Assembly: GCA_025331565.1 (NCBI GenBank)
Contig: JAFREQ010000027.1
Location: 2,985,501-3,049,500, forward strand
DNA: 64,000 nucleotides
From: Holacanthus passer
Lineage: Eukaryota > Chordata > Actinopteri > Pomacanthidae
Direction of reading: 5' to 3'
The translations under genes were made by a program, and so were the position numbers. This document shows positions 47,301-58,485 of this stretch, piece by piece. Positions within the stretch are counted from its first letter, which is position 1. The number at the start of each line of letters is the position of its first letter. Under the pieces are notes generated by a model. That model did not search any database. It saw only the letters and a list, made by a program, of their open reading frames with translations, and had not been told where the DNA came from.

Positions 47301-47826
47301 TTCTTTCAGGAACAAAAATCAGGATTTATTCTGACAGGGAGGTATCTCAAAATTTATACAAGGATGGTGGAATATGTTGAATGACACTGTTGTTTTAATT
47401 TCTGGTCCGGGCTTAAAGTGATGATACATTTTTTTTGTGCTGTTAGTCGCTAAGAATATTGCACACGATCTGTGGAGTCACCTGAGCGAGTGAAATGTCC
47501 AGGTTTCATCAGATTGATGTCTGTGGTTGTGATGCGCAGTAAAATGACACAGTTAAACTAGTAAATTGAAACAAAAATATAATAATGTGATCATTTTAAA
47601 ATCTGAGTGTTTAATTTTTTGATAATTGAAAATGTAAAAACTGGGAAAAAAACTGAAATTGAGTTTGTTCCGCAGAACTCCTGTTGTCAGTGTCACCTGT
47701 CATGTTTACCTGTGTGTCATCTTTCTCTCTGTTTCTCTCTCTCTCTCAGACATAAAGAAAGACAAACCAAAGAAAAAGTCTCCGATGTCCAAACTGTTCG
47801 GTTGGGGGAACAAGAAGGAGGGATGA
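33745..47826 (+). CDS. micall2: MICAL-like protein 2 (CH, partial LIM, bMERB; 17 candidate exons, 921 codons)
   Basis: MICALL2 (JRAB) is known as a Rab8/Rab13 effector in endocytic recycling and cell-junction assembly. Exons: 33745-33887, 36002-36050, 38585-38726, 38813-39000, 39291-39409, 40263-41300, 41417-41622, 42594-42648, 42913-42996 (optional), 43218-43354, 43555-43619, 44133-44256, 44381-44483, 45513-45586, 45678-45792, 46407-46453, 47750-47826. Phases agree throughout (2,766 nt). Residues 1 to about 107 form a calponin-homology domain very like human MICALL2 (MTTSFRDGLAFCALIHKHRP; VPDRLSILTYVSQYYNYFHG). Residues 188-212 give the first LIM zinc site only. A Ser/Thr/Pro-rich middle holds a 10-copy 11-residue repeat. 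Exons 12-16 encode the helical bMERB domain, and the C-terminus is basic (MSKLFGWGNKKEG). Exon 9 (84 nt) may be skipped without changing frame. Confidence 0.92.
34212..34400 (+). repeat. Common teleost interspersed repeat in micall2 intron 1
   Basis: The text CAATTCAGTTTTATTTACAC, then ACCCAACAGTTCCC and TTTTAACAGGCAGAAACCTC, is a diverged copy of a repeat I recognise as abundant in teleosts. It was recognised from memory; the class was not verified. Confidence 0.6.
36530..36860 (+). repeat. Teleost interspersed repeat with TTAGCATG words in micall2 intron 2
   Basis: It contains ACCTGCAAAACTAATGATAT, then GTTTAGTGCTAATTAGC, then repeated GTTAGCATG/GCATGTTAGC words (36755-36860). An inverted, diverged relative lies at 31446-31700, upstream of micall2. 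Confidence 0.65.
39291..39409 (+). CDS. micall2: micall2 exon 5: first zinc site of the LIM domain
   Basis: Encodes C188-x2-C191-x17-H209-x2-C212, the first zinc-binding site of a LIM domain, ending YHRSCA at a GTAAGG donor in phase 2. The second site expected next (human RCKQCS...FVCTSH region) was not found in the 853 bases before exon 6. Exon 5 splices in frame straight to exon 6. Confidence 0.85.
40263..41300 (+). CDS. micall2: micall2 large exon 6: Ser/Thr/Pro-rich linker with 33-bp coding repeat
   Basis: A 1,038-nt exon after TTTCTGTCTTTCAG, ending at a GTAAGA donor in phase 2. It encodes a disordered region rich in S, T and P, then the tandem repeat (40681-41010), then an Ala/Lys/Val-rich segment. 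The frame matches exons 5 and 7. Confidence 0.88.
40681..41010 (+). repeat. micall2: Coding minisatellite: 10 copies of a 33-bp unit
   Basis: Ten uninterrupted units each encode KKTTTTNIDLN or a close variant (TDLN in units 2 and 4; P, V, F and other changes in the last four). The early units alternate IDLN and TDLN, suggesting expansion by a two-unit (66-bp) step. The last two units are the most diverged. Confidence 0.95.
42284..42470 (+). repeat. Interspersed repeat, same family as 51684-51935
   Basis: Shares with 51684-51935 the ordered words AACTGTGTTTACAGACAA or its variant, CCTGAGTCCATGTA, AATCTCCTTTA and ACAATCATGTGTT. It lies in the micall2 intron before exon 8. Confidence 0.7.
42841..42869 (+). 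repeat. (CCAT)n simple repeat
   Basis: About seven CCAT units lie directly upstream of the candidate cassette exon 9 of micall2. Confidence 0.9.
44133..46453 (+). CDS. micall2: micall2 exons 12-16: bMERB Rab-binding domain
   Basis: Exons 44133-44256, 44381-44483, 45513-45586, 45678-45792 and 46407-46453 encode a charged helical region: IIKELQEIEDNLNELEKRG, then WFNLIRNKQVAMRRESELVY, then REEQLIAKLLEIVNDRN. These match the bivalent Mical/EHBP Rab-binding (bMERB) fold, three helices that bind Rab8/10/13-type GTPases. It ends in an acidic segment (EEEEDEE) before the final basic exon. Confidence 0.88.
44349..44377 (+). repeat. micall2: (TG)n array at the micall2 exon 13 acceptor
   Basis: An uninterrupted run of 14 TG units ends three bases before exon 13 and takes the place of a normal polypyrimidine tract. 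A (CA)8 run (44491-44506) starts seven bases after the exon, so the two arrays are complementary across it. Confidence 0.95.
44535..44700 (+). repeat. Possible tRNA-derived SINE fragment in micall2 intron 13
   Basis: A TAGCGATTAGTGA stretch followed about 30 bases later by GGTTGACAGTTTGAATTCC resembles the spacing and text of RNA polymerase III A and B boxes (B consensus GGTTCGANTCC), diverged. The rest is not tRNA-like, so a SINE remnant is more likely than a tRNA gene. Confidence 0.4.
46660..46990 (+). promoter_or_regulatory. Candidate conserved noncoding element in the last micall2 intron
   Basis: A block of about 330 bp of complex, repeat-free sequence with ATCTAATGACTGCTAATGG, CTATTAGACAAATGGATAAT and TTCATTTGCAATTCATG words. 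It resembles developmental enhancers in texture and has no open frame of note. This is inference from texture only; no alignment was possible. Confidence 0.35.
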
Positions 47827-48107
47827 TGCTGCTCCGCAAACACAACGCCGCTACTCGCTTTGATGTTTTCTGCTGCTCTTGTTGTAGTCTTAATGTCAGC
47901 GTAGTCAGCCTGTGATTCATGGGATAACATAGATGTGTGTGTGTGTGTGTGTGTGTATATGTATGTACACAGTGCGAGTGTGAGAGTGTGTGATCTGTCA
48001 TTTTAAGCTCTTATAGAAAAATGCCCTTCCCTCTGTCGACTGTGTCGCTCAAGATCTGACGTTACTTCTGCTACACACACAAGCACACACACACACACAC
48101 GCACACG

Positions 48108-48138
<31 letters not shown>

Positions 48139-48249
48139 ACAGATGATGTTGAGGGGTTAATGACTCACCAGCCGTGATGTGATTGGGTTCAGTGCTCCAG
48201 TTGTTAGTTTTAATACCCTTCTAGTCTTAATCTGTCTACTTAATGCTGT

Positions 48250-48284
<35 letters not shown>

Positions 48285-49450
48285 CCTTATGTTATACATA
48301 CATAGCCGTTTCTTGCTCTCTGGTCATATTTTAGTTCACACTACAAGTCACCAGTGACTTACTAACTTCAGGGTCACTCCGTTGTAGTAGATTACATGTT
48401 GAACTCCGTGTATTTTAATCTTAAAGGTCTACGACACACTGACAAGGACAAGTTTACTCAGAGCCTTGTGAAAATCTTCTTTGTATAATAGCATCTTCTA
48501 GACCAGTGGTTTCCAACATGGCTTTAAGAGACGTGAGTTCACAGGACACAATTCTTCTATGTAACGTCCAGATGTTTTTTTCTCGTGAATTACAGGATCA
48601 TTTAATATCTTCAAGTCTCAAATTAACAGTCTGAGAAGGAATAATCGCTCTGTAGTTTAACTGTAGGTATATTCAACCTGTGATGAGGGTTTCAAACAGC
48701 TTTGTTTTAAGGGCTTATAAAGTAAGAAAAGTTGGAAAGCACTGTTCCAGAAACAGTCATATGTGCACAGAGTATTTTGATCTCGACCTTTGGGAACAGT
48801 ATATCTGGAGGAAAGTAGACTCAAAGGTTCACTTACTGATGAATTAGAGCTTTAAGCCTCATTTATGTCTTCATTCAGCCGACCACGATGCTTTAAGAAT
48901 GAAGTGAAACTGAAATTGGTGAAAAGCTCCAAATCATTACGAAGTGCACGTCATATACAAATTGATTTCTTTTTTTTTTTTTTTTCAAAAACTGACAGAA
49001 GACACTCATGAGTTAATAGTTTGGTCATGTCCTACTTTAAATGATCACGTCCTTTATGTTTTTGCGGCTGACTCAAGGAAAAGGATGAATCTGGTTTGTG
49101 TCATGTGACTCAGCTGGTCCATATTGGATCTATTAACGTGTTTATTTCATTATTCGACAGGCACTGAAGCAAACTTTAAACCTTTGTGTTGTAACCAAAC
49201 TGCTTAACTTCAACACAGCTAGTTGGTACAATACAGAATTCAACATTGTATATTTTAACGTCCCCTTTATTCCCCTGTTTCTCAGCTGTATATATTGTAT
49301 AAAGTTTGTACTTACAACAGTCTGATTATTAAATGGAGAAACTGGCTTGGATTTTAAATACATTACTGTAATAAATGGACTCAAATTTGAATAAAAAGAT
49401 AACATTAATTGATCACGGTGCTCTACGTGGAGTGATATTTACTCATATGG
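47827..49450 (+). other. micall2: micall2 3' UTR
   Basis: It follows the TGA at 47824-47826. It holds a (GT)n run (47935-47955), (CA)n runs (48071-48132 and 48251-48283) and a MITE (48504-48744). AATAAA at 49390-49395 is a candidate polyadenylation signal; another at 51025-51030, followed by TG-rich sequence, could end a longer form. Confidence 0.5.
48504..48744. mobile_element. Non-autonomous hAT-type MITE (241 bp) with TIRs and 8-bp TSD
   Basis: The left end CAGTGGTTTCCAAC (48504-48517) matches the reverse complement of the right end GTTGGAAAGCACTG (48731-48744) at 13 of 14 bases. The flanking octamers TTCTAGAC (48496-48503) and TTCCAGAA (48745-48752) agree at 6 of 8 bases and fit the nTCTAGAn target preference of hAT elements. 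It has no transposase, and lies probably within the micall2 3' UTR. Confidence 0.8.
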
Positions 49451-51030
49451 AAATAGAATCGTACATAACTTTAATGGTGGATGTAATTAATGCTAACCTC
49501 TTTAATTTAATGCAGTTCTCTTGGCAGTAGCTCTTGCAGGGGCGGCGGCGGCGCTGGTTGTATTTTCCCTTCATATTACTTAAATGTGTGAGTTTATGCC
49601 ACATTGACTTTAAATTAGAGCTTGTGTTTTGGTGGTTTTATTCAAGCACTGTAATGTTTTAATCATATTTGGCCCAAGCATGATTTATCTTTGGTCATTT
49701 TAAACAGTTTAGCTGCAGCAGTGATGATGCATTTTCTCTGGACAAACACTAGGAGGCAGCATGAGACTTTCCATATGTGGGGCTGCTGGAGTCTGAATCC
49801 CTCAGTATCTTTGGTCCTTAAAGCTGTCAAATGCATCAAAGGTCCAACTGAGATATATAATGAAAAACACATGGATTAATTATTTTTACATTTTTAGAAA
49901 AGAACATTTTCTGCTTCTGATTTTTCTTCAGTTGTCACAGCTGCAGAACGACTTTGCAAGTCTGTTCACTTCTCTAGTGAAACTATTACATAACACAATG
50001 TTGTCACTTACATTTCTTTCTCTCTTATTAGACATCAGTTTGACACTAAAGACACATAAAACACTGAATCTGATTGACGTTGAGAGTCAGTAACAATCTT
50101 TAATTCTCCTTTTGATTCAGCATTTCACTGCTGCAGAAGCTGCTCGTTTCCTGCGCTACAAACACATCAAACTCTTCATAAACAGAATGAAAAAAGTTGC
50201 CAATTTCACGACCAGGATTCAAACTGAGACACCTTCAATATAGGTCAACAAAATCTTATTGATATAGCTTAAAATTACAAATCACAAATTTGCCTCAAAT
50301 GCGTACAGACACCTCTGGAATCTTTACTCCTCATTTTTTGTCTCTCATAAGTCAGACATTAATGACATGTATCTGCAAAGGAACAAGAGAAAAAGTGCAT
50401 ATTTATTACAAGAATATAGAGGGTTGTTAAAACGACAAGACACTGACAAGAATAGCCAGTCTTATTTTAGTTACTGCACATTATACTGTTTTTAAATTGT
50501 ATGTTTCATCACAGGTGAAGTTATAAATTCCTGGTCTCCACATTTAAATCTCATAATCTTACTGTCCCCTCTTTAGCTGTGAGTCACTAACTGTTCACTA
50601 AACTTATTATATATTGTTCTAAATACTTATTTTTCCTTTTTGAGAATTAAAGAAAGCCGAATGCTTATATTTTAAACTTCCTTTGAACTTACAACACGAA
50701 TAAAATAGAAGTTCACACGAAGCATTTGAAGCGCGTTCATATAACGTGCAGAAAAAGAAAAACACAGAGCTTTGAGTCAAAAGGTCAAACACACACATGC
50801 AAACACGAGAGCAACTTGTCTCCGCTGTAGTTACAATATCCATTTACAGTAGCAAAGAGCAGGAGAGAGAAATAAAAGGAGAAAAGAGCGCGGAAATGGA
50901 CTTTTAGCTCAAAGTTGTTTTTGTGTGTGAAAACAGCAAACTGTGTAATCTTTTCCTCTCTAAAGCCGACATTTGTTCCTGTTGTTATGTGTGAAAGTGT
51001 TTGTTGATTCCTTCTTTAAAGCACAATAAA

Positions 51031-51680
51031 ACGTTCCGTCGCCGCTCCGCTCTGTGTCTGAATCAATCACGTCTCCGCTTGACTTTGGAACATGTTTATC
51101 TTTGGGGTGAAAATGTGCCTTTAAATCGACTCAATGAGGAACATTTATAATGTGGGAGACTGGGGTTTGGGTACAGACGGTAAATATACCTTTGAGGTGG
51201 GTCATTTACATAACACAGTGGGCCCTCACATGTTCTTCACGCACACTTTTAAACAGTTTAGTGAGTTTCAGTGAGGCTCCGCTCGGCTCTGACATAATGC
51301 GATTCAACCATTCACAGCTCATATCGGTTTGATCCATGTCCAAATAGTATAAAGTCAACATTAGCATACAGTCAACCTGTTGTCATTGTTGTTTCACGCG
51401 CCTTTATGTTCTTTTCCTCACTCTTTTAAGGTTTAAAAGGAAGCTGTGTTCATGATTTGACACACTGCAAACTGTGTCTCTTCATCCTTTTACCAGTGTT
51501 TAGCTTGGTCTTTTCACACCGCGCAGATTTTATGGTGTCTTCAAGTCGACTCCTGTTAACTTCCCATTTTTACTGATGACTTTTAACATTTTCATCTTCC
51601 TGGTATGATATCAAACTTGTATTCATTGTTGTTCTCGTCCACTTCAGGGCCAAAACCAAAAAACACAACATTGACATATT
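51031..51680. other. Intergenic sequence, nothing recognised
   Basis: Unique sequence after the possible distal micall2 polyadenylation signal. No exon, RNA or repeat was identified. Confidence 0.4.
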
Positions 51681-51683
51681 ATC

Positions 51684-51935
51684 ACATTACAACCCCAATT
51701 CAGAAAATGAAAATAGATGCAGTCATTTACAAACTGTGTTTACTGACAACAGTTTTACAAAGTCTTCCTGAGTCCATGTAATAATCTCCTTTATACAATC
51801 ATGTGTTTGACAAAGTGTTGAACCTCGACTGAGTCTTTCCAGGATGAACCTTTCATACCCAATCATGATCCTATCACCTGTTACCAATGAGCCTGATTAC
51901 CTGTGGAATGATCCAAACAGGTGTCTAGATCTCAC
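51684..51935 (+). repeat. Interspersed teleost DNA-transposon-like repeat
   Basis: It begins near ACAACCCCAATTCAGAAAAT and ends near GGAATGATCCAAACAGGTGT. It matches 42284-42470 in its first half and the reverse complement of 5771-5945 in its second half, so the three copies together outline one element. Confidence 0.75.
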
Positions 51936-52174
51936 TTGAGGTAATGATTTGTTTCTGTTGGTGTGAAATGATGATCTATAATGTTTTGATGGATTTTACG
52001 AGGTTCTTATAACCCAGTGAGAGGTCAGAAAAAGGGCCACGAGAGGAAGTTTAACACTCTATAACCTCATTTTGTTTGGCTGCATTATTTTAAAAAAACA
52101 TCAGCAGATATTTTGCCTGCGCTTGGATAAAATTCTTTGCAGCACAAGATGCTCTGCTTCTGCAAAACAGTGAG

Positions 52175-52560
52175 AACTACAAGACTCGGAGAGCGCAGAC
52201 CGAGGCCAACTGTCCTCTCTTTTTCAATATACTAAATATGTCTCAATATATTTCCAAAACTATTGTCAAAATATGGTTGTACTTCTAAATTGGAAATATT
52301 ACACATACCGGTTGTACCTGTTTTCCCGTTGTTCCCATTCCCATTGATCGTGATATGGCACGATTGTGTTTTTGCAATTGGATATTGAACTTTACTACCA
52401 TCGACCTGATTTTAAGATGTCTGCATTTCCATTCTCACGATGATAACGAAAGGCCCAGGCTGCACCCTTCCGCTACGTTTCATGAAAAATGGGACGTCAG
52501 TTTTTCTGTAATCCTGACAAACAGACAAACTGAACTGAAAACATCAGGTAATAAGGTGTA
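52175..52560. repeat. Dispersed repeat, copy 2
   Basis: Same ordered words as 19184-19430, and longer: it continues through CCTGACAAACAGACAAACTG. The class was not determined. Confidence 0.6.
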
Positions 52561-52740
52561 AAAGTGATGACAGATTTTAGGGTGAAGGCAGATTTTTGCA
52601 CGAAGGAGGACGAGGCCGACGTGTGTGGAATCCATAGCAAAGTGATTTTGGGTGTTGGTGTGATGCATCGCTGCACGCACGCCTCGTCTACACAAGGTGG
52701 AACAAAACGATCGGGATTGAACTGCTGCTTTCTGATTGTG

Positions 52741-53057
52741 TTTGTGTGTGTGTGTGTGTGTGTGTCTGAGCCTCCGTCGCTGCGTTTTGACAAAGAGCTG
52801 TTTGAGTATAAGTGTGTCTTTGTGATGACAGCGCTGGAAAAGCGATCACAGCCCAGGGGACCCCCTTTAAGAACCTCTGGATGTCACCTGTGGAAACCCT
52901 TTGCATGTGGTCTCTACTTGCACAAACACACACACAGTAAAGCACACACACACCTTGGTGGTGGCGACAGGCGGGAAAATCATCTCGGCTGATTTTGGTT
53001 CAGGTCTCCCTCTTTGTGTTTCTCTAAGTGTCTGTGACAAGGCAGGAGGTTAATGAT

Positions 53058-53095
<38 letters not shown>

Positions 53096-53099
53096 GCGT
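52741..53099. repeat. (GT)n microsatellites
   Basis: GT arrays lie at 52741-52765 and 53059-53091, with a CA-rich stretch between them at 52920-52955. Confidence 0.9.
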
Positions 53100-54819
53100 G
53101 CACACAGACAGATTAACCTCCTCCATGCACGGATACTTAATGTTTCTCTGAATGAGTAATGTGAAAGACAGAGAGGATATGTGCTCCATGAATCACAAAC
53201 ACCATCTATCAGGCTGAATATTTCCACTCACATTTTCAACACTAAAAGATCGAATAAAGTTCTATTAAATGATTTACTTTTGAAGAGAAAAGAGTCACTA
53301 AAAAAGTGATGAAAAGCACTAAATTTTCTTTTCATAAGTCATTTTTGCTTCTTAACTCTACAAATAGTCAAATCCAGTAAAGTGACTTTATTTATTAAGC
53401 GTTTATTTATGTTTATGTCAAAAACAATGAATGAAATCTTCAAAACCACACATACCTTTGTTTTTTTGTTCATATGTGAAATGTACATTTATAAGATAAG
53501 ATATACCTTTATTCATCCATCCATTATTCATTATTTATTTATATGTGAATTTATAACATCTTTTGTTACATTTTACATCAGTGTCCCTTAAAACCCCTGA
53601 AAAGTTGGTTTCAAAACTTAAGAATTATCCACTCAACACAACATTTTCATGACTAAAGTGGCAATAATAATAAGTTAATGATTGAAAAAAACAATTAGCT
53701 CAAGATTTTAACACTGAATAACTCAGCTAGTTTCCTTTTGTCCAGTTTTTAGTTGCTCCATCGTACACGTCGATTTAATGTCACTTACTTTTGTTAGCGA
53801 TCAGTTTTTAAAGTCAGTCTGAGTTATTCTTATATCAAACTACAGGCGGTGAGGAAAACAGGGCTGTGTTGGTTCGATCAGATTTAATTTATTACAATCT
53901 GATGTCGCTCAGTCCTGATTGGTTCACAGTCACCTTTTTCCAACTAAGCCCCGCCCCCAAAGAACAGGGACAAGAACACAAATCTCTCAGGTAAAATAAC
54001 CACAGCTGTTCCTACTTGGTGTTTTAACGTGTATAATAAGAAGCTGCTGAGAAAATATGTTTTCAGGGCCTGTAATAAATTTCTTCTTTATTACAATAAG
54101 AAAAGTATAATATTTGGAGTCAGATTTCTCTAAATCTAATAAAAAGCCAGGAGAAACAATGTACTTTTCTTAATGTAATAAAGAAGAGAGCAGACACCAG
54201 TGTTGCCAGTGCTTTGGAAGAAAATTACCTTTCACATGTAAAAGGTCTGAAAACATGTTTTTTGTGAGTCTTCCTTTTTTAAAATATGTGAATGTGTCTT
54301 TTTTTAAAAAAGGAAACTAAAAAATAGATCCAAAAGTGAAACAAAACAATTTTATTTTAATGATCAAACACTAAAATGACCATAATAACTATATACTGAC
54401 TTTTCCCATACCTGCGTTTGTTCATTGTTTCACCTCAATATCTTTTACCTCGTGTACATCTGAAGGTCGGCGAAGTCGACCTTGTGTGTATGTGAGCTCA
54501 TATTTACTGTTAATTGAGCTGAACTGAGATCAGCTGAAGCTCAAATCAGAAAATGAGGGAAGCGCTCAAGTGGCTATCTGTGTCATAAAGGAACAAAAGT
54601 GAAGGAGGGATGAAAGGATGACGATTTGCGGCGTTAATCCAAATTGAATTACGCGGATAACATCTCTCTTTCTGGCTTTATTTTGTATGTTTTTTTTTTC
54701 ATTTCAAACGTCCGATGTTCTTGTCCCTCGCATTCATGAGTCCTCCAAGACAATAGAGTCTGGTAGCAGGCGGCTGGTGGCACACTGCGACATTTCTTTA
54801 AAAGCACAAACTAACTAAT
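53100..54819. other. Intergenic sequence
   Basis: AT-rich sequence without an exon. A partial AAGATAAGATATACCTTTA repeat (about 53490-53515) is the only repeat recognised. Confidence 0.4.
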
Positions 54820-55240
54820 GAACAAACAGCAATCAGTAGGTATTCATTAGACTCTGCCTCTCTTCTCTCTCTCTCTCTCTTAATAGTGTGAATTAGCATA
54901 TAAATGAGAGATAGCATGTGATAGAATCCACTCTGCTTCAATCTGTCCATTGGGACTTATGATTATCTCTTTCTCCTCCTTTTTCCCTTCACTCCTTATT
55001 ACTCCTTTCTTTCCGTCCCTCCACTCTCCTCGCGGCCAATTATTTCCTCTCTTCCCGTCCGACGTCTCCTTCTTGCTTTTATTAACCGATACAGTTAAAG
55101 AGTGGTTGGCTCTGTTTGTGATTATTTGTTTACCTGGCTGTGTGTTGGGGGCCGCCTCTGTGTGCGGTTAGTTTAAGCGCACTTAATTGCTCCTGACTAA
55201 TTAGCAGATGAGTCGAGGCATTTGGGAGACGGAGATCACA
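54820..55240 (+). promoter_or_regulatory. Candidate noncoding regulatory block (two parts)
   Basis: Part one (about 54820-54990) contains GGTATTCATTAGACTCTG and GTGAATTAGCATATAAATGA. Part two (about 55020-55240) contains CCAATTATTTCC, GTGATTATTTGTTTACCTGG (forkhead-like TGTTTAC), CACTTAATTGCTCCTGACTA and an AATTAGC at 55199-55205. Homeodomain-type ATTA cores are dense in sequence that is otherwise complex. Inferred enhancer-like; conservation untested. Confidence 0.35.
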
Positions 55241-57339
55241 CACACACACACACGCAGGGACGTAAATACACACATTTATAGCACCTTCTCGTCCGTGTCC
55301 TAAGCGTTCGTCTCTGGTTCCTTCCCTCTGTTGGCTTGGCGTCCCCAGACAGTGGAGGCCCAGCGGTACGCAGCAGGAGGTGTTAATGATGTGAGGGCTC
55401 TGTGTTCTCTGCCGGGAGCGATCTGTTGTGTGTTAGCTGCCTGTCTGTCACCGCACCGAGAGAAAAACATCTTCATAGTTCATGTGAGTGTGTGCAGCTC
55501 TGAAACCGATGTCTCGCCATACTGTAGGTGTGTGTGTGTGTGTGTGTGTGTGAGTGTGTGTCTGGTTTTCCACTTCTCAGTTGCTCTGCATATTAAAAAT
55601 CATGAATCTCCCGCCCTGCCAAACAACACTCAGACAACTTTATTGGTGTGTGTGTGTGCAACCATCTATTTTTGGTTATGAGGTCTTTGCTTTGCGTCAC
55701 TGCTCCCTTTTTTTTTTTTTTTTTTTTCATAATTGAGATTTGTTGGTTGTACATGTGTCTAATGTGTTCGTGCTGTGTTTGTGTGTGTTTGTGTCTGTCG
55801 TGTGGGTTGAGGTCACGTTGGGCAGACAGAACATTTTGAGGTGCTGGAACTGTACATATTTCATTATGGGGGACTTTCTACTTCTGGTAACTTTGTGAAA
55901 TATTACAAATGAATATAAATATATCATAATATCAGTCATTTATCAGATTAAGACGATCGTTTGAAATGAGAAACGTGCATGAAAAGTGTCACTAATATAA
56001 TTTTTAGTGTCTTATTCCTTTTACTTTTTGCAGACTACGTCCTTTCTTTCTTCATTTGAATCCAACTAAAAGAAAAAACAAACATTTTTCTCACTCACTT
56101 CTGGTGGTTTCCCGATGCCTTTGATTTCGACGCCCAGGCTTTCAGGTTCCTGCCTCCCCTCTGACATAATGGAGGTGAAATGAATTTCTAAACTAAACCA
56201 ATAAATACATTTTAAAAAAGATCAACAACAACAACACCTGTCTTTATGGAAACTGACCTTTGGATCATTTAGCAACTACTGTCTTGTTAAATGTAATTGG
56301 TGAAACAAAGGCGCTGGTGTCTGAGTATTTTTCGGCTTTCCAGTAAATTTAGATTTCTTCTAATTTCCTCTGGCGACTTTTGGTTTCTTTGCCACACTTG
56401 TTTTTTCGTTCCTCTTACGTCTTATGTTATTGTGACCTTTATGCACCAAAATACCAAGTTAAAGTCTTTGCATGTGAAAACCTACTCAGCAACAAACTGA
56501 TATTTGATTCTGATTCTGATTTTCATTTGTGTTTATGTCAGCTCTGTTTTGGTCTCCACTCTCTCTTTAAATGCTTCACCAACTAGTCACCAACCAGAAT
56601 ATAGTGGGTTTATCAGAGATTTATCACCGAAAACATCTGACTGACTGAAGCAAAACAGTAAAGTCGCCAAACCAGAACAGTGAACTGCAGAGCTGAGTTT
56701 AAAAATTGTTTCACCACTCGCAGTTTGAGCCACCTGGACGAGATGACACAACACTGGTGCTCGACGCGTCTATCACCACGACCATCAGTCTCCGCTAATG
56801 TTTGGTGCTGCGTTTCGCTGACTCGTCACTTTCTCTGGCTAAACGCTGAGAGCTGGCTGATGCACACAAATAGAGTAGATGTTAGAGTAAACATTTGAAT
56901 AGTCTTAATTAATGCCTCCTGAAGACGTTTTTCCAATAACCGAAAAGCGAAGCTCGGCCAAATGAAACACACGCTTTGGCACCGCGGCGTCAAGACAGAA
57001 AACCAAGAAAGTGATTTATCATCGGAGGAACACTGGCACCTCTGTTCCACCAAACCCAGATCTGCAATCATTTCTTTTTTTTGGCATCCATCTTTTTTAA
57101 AATTTCTGGTTCTGCTGCTTTGCTTTTTTCCGCCGTATTTTTTTTGTTTCAGCAGCCTGGTGATGGTTCGTCTACATAAGCTAAAACAACACGCACGCGG
57201 AGGACGGCGAGCGGTGATGAGGATGGATGATGCCGGGCCGAGTGAATTAAAGTGAATCACGGCGCGTTCGGCTTCCCCTGCACAGGAAGAAAATTTCAAC
57301 ACACACACACACACACACACACGTACACGCCAAACCCTT
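55241..57339. other. Intergenic sequence with microsatellites
   Basis: (CA)n at 55241-55253 and 57298-57322, (GT)n at 55526-55552 and a T run at 55711-55727. No coding exon is supported. Confidence 0.5.
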
Positions 57340-57720
57340 AAGGTCTGACACCCTTTCAGATATCCGCATTAGACCCTATAATCTAATTCCTGGCTATCGT
57401 TTTACAAATCGAATCATGACACACCACTCATATTCAATATCACCAAACCTCCAGCCTTTTAGTTTGGCCTCTCAAACCACCGTGTAAAAGCTTCATCATG
57501 GGCCACGCTGATGAAATTACCCTCTATTATCCCCCCTCTCTCTTTCTCTTTTTCTCTCCAACTCTCACTCCCTCCATTCTGTCTTACTTGAAGGAGTGTG
57601 CAGATTTAATTTCCAGCAGGACTCATGAGCCACTTAGCGCAATCTCTCTCTGTGTGCAAGGATTGATTGATTAGGCCTTATCTTGTTATCTGGGTCTGTG
57701 GTCGTTTGATAGGCCTGTTT
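57340..57720 (+). promoter_or_regulatory. Candidate noncoding regulatory block
   Basis: Complex repeat-poor sequence with TATAATCTAATTCCTGGC, GCTGATGAAATTACCC, GTGCAGATTTAATTTCCAGC and GATTGATTGATTAGGCC (PBX/MEIS-like TGATTGAT core). It lies between (CA)n and (GT)n arrays. Inferred from texture only. Confidence 0.35.
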
Positions 57721-57800
57721 GTTCTCTCACTAGTCTTTCAGTCTTTCTATCTGTATCCCTTTCCTTTATGTAATTTCATGCCTCTGTCTTCTGTGTAGTC

Positions 57801-57809
57801 TGTGTGTGT

Positions 57810-57843
<34 letters not shown>
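57801..57843 (+). repeat. (GT)n microsatellite
   Basis: About 21 GT units with one interruption. Confidence 0.95.
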
Positions 57844-57845
<2 letters not shown>

Positions 57846-58414
57846 TGGCCTGCAGCTTCTCTGTCTACTTTTCTTCCAATGTGGGAATCAGACACTGATA
57901 AGGACGGATTGTCTTGCAAGATCAGAATTAGGAAATTACATGCTTTACCCGTGGCAGACTCACGCCCCCTCCCTCTCTGTCGGCCGACTGCGAGACGATA
58001 TTGTTTCTCAGAATTTGCTCAAATTGCTCGGCTGTAATGGCTGAATAAGTAAATACTCCACTGATGCTGGTTGTTTGACCATTGTAGTTAAAAAAAAAAA
58101 ACATTCATACATAGTATTTGTATTTAATCTTTTACCAGAGAGGGTTTTATTTGAATGGAAACAATAAGGTATGTAAGGAGTAGATGAACTGCAATGAGTC
58201 CACCTGAAGAAAAGTAATCCATTACTAATTACTTCTTACATCCTTCTGATTGTAATGGCTTTCCTTTTCTTCATTTACTCACTGAGGAATTACTTAGGTT
58301 TTAAAAGATATATTATTAAGGCTGTCTTAATTCAATGCTCACATGTTCTCAGTATAGTCTCGTCTTGTCAAGACCCATACACATGCAGTTATTGAAGTCC
58401 CATGCTGTTAGTTG

Positions 58415-58485
58415 AGTGCCTTGCTCAATGGCACCTCGGCAGTGCCCAGGAGGTGAACTGGCACCTCACTATGGTCCAGATAGAA
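58415..58485 (+). repeat. Teleost interspersed repeat fragment
   Basis: The text GTGCCTTGCTCAATGGCACC, then AGGAGGTGAACTGGCACCTC, is a form I recognise from memory as a widespread fish repeat. A short (GATA)n stretch follows near 58490-58505. Confidence 0.5.

Noticed and set aside
56826..57320. Minus-strand ORF of 164 aa
   Set aside because: Starts in a CA microsatellite (MCVCVC), has no domain and no gene context.
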